A DNA stretch of 43,962 nt from Vibrio sagamiensis NBRC 104589 (GTDB lineage: Bacteria; Pseudomonadota; Gammaproteobacteria; Enterobacterales; Vibrionaceae). The DNA is taken from contig NZ_BJXJ01000036.1 in NCBI RefSeq assembly GCF_007990935.1, forward strand, positions 1 to 43,962. The letters run 5' to 3'. Numbering within the stretch: position 1 is the first letter of the stretch; the number at the start of each line of letters is the position of its first letter. Positions 42,030 through 43,962 of this stretch are shown piece by piece. A program made the translations under genes and the position numbers. A model generated the notes under the pieces. It searched no databases, was not told where the DNA came from, and saw nothing but the letters and a program-made list of their open reading frames with translations.

Positions 42030-43229
42030 ATGAAAAAACGTTTTAGGGAATCAATTTTAAGTAATAATGCTTTGTATACAGAAGTTTGTTTGAAAAATCT
42101 CGCCTGTTCAACATTACTATTCATGTTTAGCTGTGGTGCATCAGGGGCTATTCAACCAAAAACTATACCAAATATTGTCGGTGGAAAAGAAGTTGTAGCC
42201 GAATCGAGTACCTTTATGGTCTCATTAGGTATGGGAAACGCATCGGATGCTCATGAACGACATTTTTGTGGAGGAACTTACCTTGGGGGACGTTATGTTT
42301 TAACTGCAGCCCACTGTTTATTTACTGATGAAGTCCCCGATGATGCAAGTGATATCGATGTAACGATCGGAACAAACGATCTTCTAAATCAAAATGCACA
42401 AACATTCCCGGTGATTCAATATTATTTACACAGTGGTTATGATGAACGTTCAGCCATAAATGACATTGCTATTATTGAGCTTGAAGACGATATTCAAGAT
42501 GAAATCAATATTAAAGCGGTCCAATTTGCTTCTGAGGAATCAGTAAAACAATTGATTTCACACACAAGTCAATTGACTGTTTTAGGTTGGGGAAAAGATG
42601 AAACGGGTCAGATTTCTACTCAGCTCAAAAAAGTAGAATTGTCATTTGTTGATCAAGGTATTGCTTGTCAAAATTTAGGGTTTCCTGAATCACTGGAGTC
42701 TGTTATTTGTGTTGGAGACCCAATGAGTGGAAAAGACTCATGCAAGGGGGACAGTGGTGGACCAATCGGTTACTATCAAGACTATCATTTTATGCAAGTC
42801 GGAATTGTGAGTATAGGTTCTTCATGCGAAGACAATGGTGGAATTGGTCTCTATACCAGAGTGAATGATTTTATTAAGACTGGTTGGATCAAATCATTTA
42901 GTTCTGGTGTTCGATATTGGAAAGATATCTATCTTCCTTTTAATGATGCTAGTTATGGATTTACTATTCCAGTACAAAATCTAAGCTCCCATCCTATCGC
43001 ACTTTATATTGAAGATGCAGTTCTGCCGGAGGGAGTTGAGATAGAAGATCATAATTGTCAACAGCCGCTAGGTGCTTACCATGGAGACTGTTTCATTGAT
43101 ATGCTGGTGGACACTACGGTTATCAATAAAGACTCAAGAAATACAGTATTTAATATTGGCACCAACCATCCAGACATCCCGGAACTTGAATTTAACGTTG
43201 TTCACCATTTTTCATCAACTGAGCCATAG
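42030..43229 (+). CDS. Secreted trypsin-like serine protease (S1 family)
   Basis: The 399-residue protein has a signal peptide with an unusually long polar lead (hydrophobic core about 24-40), a short propeptide and the activation site IVGG at 49-52. The catalytic triad is seen at His95 (LTAAHC), Asp145 (NDIAII) and Ser242 (CKGDSGGP). Asp236, six residues before the serine, predicts trypsin-like cleavage after Arg or Lys. A C-terminal beta domain of about 110 residues follows, as in the Vibrio VesB group. Unlike VesB it has no GlyGly-CTERM tail, so if secreted by type II secretion it should be free rather than sorted by rhombosortase. The ATG has no good ribosome-binding site. Confidence 0.9.
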   Translation: MKKRFRESILSNNALYTEVCLKNLACSTLLFMFSCGASGAIQPKTIPNIVGGKEVVAESSTFMVSLGMGNASDAHERHFCGGTYLGGRYVLTAAHCLFTDEVPDDASDIDVTIGTNDLLNQNAQTFPVIQYYLHSGYDERSAINDIAIIELEDDIQDEINIKAVQFASEESVKQLISHTSQLTVLGWGKDETGQISTQLKKVELSFVDQGIACQNLGFPESLESVICVGDPMSGKDSCKGDSGGPIGYYQDYHFMQVGIVSIGSSCEDNGGIGLYTRVNDFIKTGWIKSFSSGVRYWKDIYLPFNDASYGFTIPVQNLSSHPIALYIEDAVLPEGVEIEDHNCQQPLGAYHGDCFIDMLVDTTVINKDSRNTVFNIGTNHPDIPELEFNVVHHFSSTEP

Positions 43230-43412
43230 TAACTAAAAACGAATCTTACTAATTAACTGTAAAACTCTCTTTTTGGATATTTATATCTTTTAATCTGTAT
43301 TTAAGTGTGATCTTGATTAGAAAGAGGAGGGAGTTTTACCTTTTTCATATGCTACAATTTTTTAATATTATTATAAAACTTTACCTAAAGAGAGTGACTT
43401 GAGGAGTAAATT

Positions 43413-43962
43413 TTGGCGATTATGATTATGGCAATGTCATTAGTATGCATTATCTACCTGTTTACAAGAGTCGAAAGCAAGCCAATAAATAAAAGAGTTA
43501 CTTCTGGCCCAAAACAGCAAGAAACAGAAATCAATTTTCCCCTTGTTAATAGCGTTACTCAAGACAAGTACGAACTAAATATTCATAAATATCAAGTTTA
43601 TTTAGAAAACAATAATCAGAGAATCTTTCATAATATTTTGAAAGAAATGCTGCCTTCAGAATACAATGTTCACTGTCAAGTTTCTCTTTTATCATTAGTA
43701 AAACCAGTTAAAATTAAAGATTGCTCATGGGCTAAGGCTGTTGACTTTGTTATTACTGATGAGCATTCAAGAATAATGGCTCTGATTGAACTGGACGACT
43801 CTAGAGTATGTATAGAGGGAAGTGAAACAATCATAGCTCCAGAAGTCAGTAATGTATTAAAAAGTAATTTTGTTTTTTTAAAATTTGAAGTTAAAAAAAC
43901 GTATGATAAAGAACTTATTGAAGAATTAATTAGCAAGCGTGTTGGGATTAAATGTAATGTAT
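43413..43962 (+). CDS. DUF2726 domain protein, cut by window end
   Basis: A frame starting at TTG 43413 (GAGGAG six bases upstream; ATGs at 43422, 43428 and 43434 are alternatives) stays open to the window edge, 183 codons. It has an N-terminal membrane helix (MIMAMSLVCIIYLFTRV), a polar linker, and then a domain with QRIFHNILKEMLP, KAVDFVITDEHSRIMALIEL and DD, which fits DUF2726, a family related in shape to restriction-endonuclease-like folds. The function is unknown. The missing C-terminus limits the call. Confidence 0.75.
   Translation, partial: MAIMIMAMSLVCIIYLFTRVESKPINKRVTSGPKQQETEINFPLVNSVTQDKYELNIHKYQVYLENNNQRIFHNILKEMLPSEYNVHCQVSLLSLVKPVKIKDCSWAKAVDFVITDEHSRIMALIELDDSRVCIEGSETIIAPEVSNVLKSNFVFLKFEVKKTYDKELIEELISKRVGIKCNV

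Noticed and set aside
43676..43936. 86-codon minus-strand frame at the right end
   Set aside because: Antisense to the DUF2726 frame, which has a domain match and a ribosome-binding site.
1..43962. tRNA, rRNA, CRISPR, prophage or transposase genes
   Set aside because: No conserved RNA motifs, direct-repeat arrays, integrase or transposase sequences were recognised anywhere in the window.

Overview
The window looks like chromosomal DNA of a Vibrio or close relative (Vibrionaceae). The evidence is the gene order msrC-proQ-prc, pepN, a very large NAD-type glutamate dehydrogenase, pyrD-zapC-rlmKL-uup-rmf-fabA-Lon-like-matP, together with small families typical of vibrios (DUF2835, DUF3634, DUF3466). 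The species cannot be named from the sequence. The presence of matP and several matS-like sites suggests, by inference, a position in or near the replication-terminus domain.

Left accessory part (1-9105). An orphan periplasmic peptide-binding protein and a DJ-1/PfpI protein sit among long gene-free stretches. Two copies of a 25-bp hairpin repeat lie at 14-38 and 3402-3426; the second abuts a truncated, nonsense-mutated acetyltransferase (GNAT) relic. A three-gene drug/lipid-type exporter operon follows (HlyD-like lipoprotein, ABC ATPase, ABC-2 permease), with a palindrome overlapping its probable -10 box. Next come a possible small minus-strand gene, a MerR-type regulator with a MerR-type operator directed at an adjacent short-chain dehydrogenase, and a decayed minus-strand gene.

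Envelope/lipid part (9106-16426, minus strand). An MsbA-like half ABC exporter, letA and letB (seven-MCE-domain lipid bridge) are closely packed and probably form one operon. A hairpin terminator separates letB from rsmF, whose real start is probably a TTG at 10539.

Core housekeeping part (16538-41490). msrC, proQ and prc are followed by a secreted two-repeat protein of unknown function, pepN, a DUF2835 gene, the 1612-residue glutamate dehydrogenase, pyrD, zapC, rlmKL, a glutaredoxin-like gene overlapping uup, a DUF3466 protein with a GlyGly-CTERM-like tail, rmf, then fabA and a Lon-like protease on the minus strand, and matP and DUF3634 on the plus strand. The fabA promoter carries recognisable FabR-like and FadR-like boxes.

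Right part (41483-43962). A dense set of inverted repeats and a 34-residue minus-strand ORF precede a secreted trypsin-like protease. A DUF2726 gene runs off the window edge.

No rRNA, tRNA, CRISPR array, intact insertion sequence, integrase or prophage gene was seen. No clear new multi-gene system was found. The best candidates for something undescribed are the MerR-dehydrogenase module, the exporter-LetAB operon, the two-repeat secreted protein at 19978-20652, and the structured block at 41483-41727.
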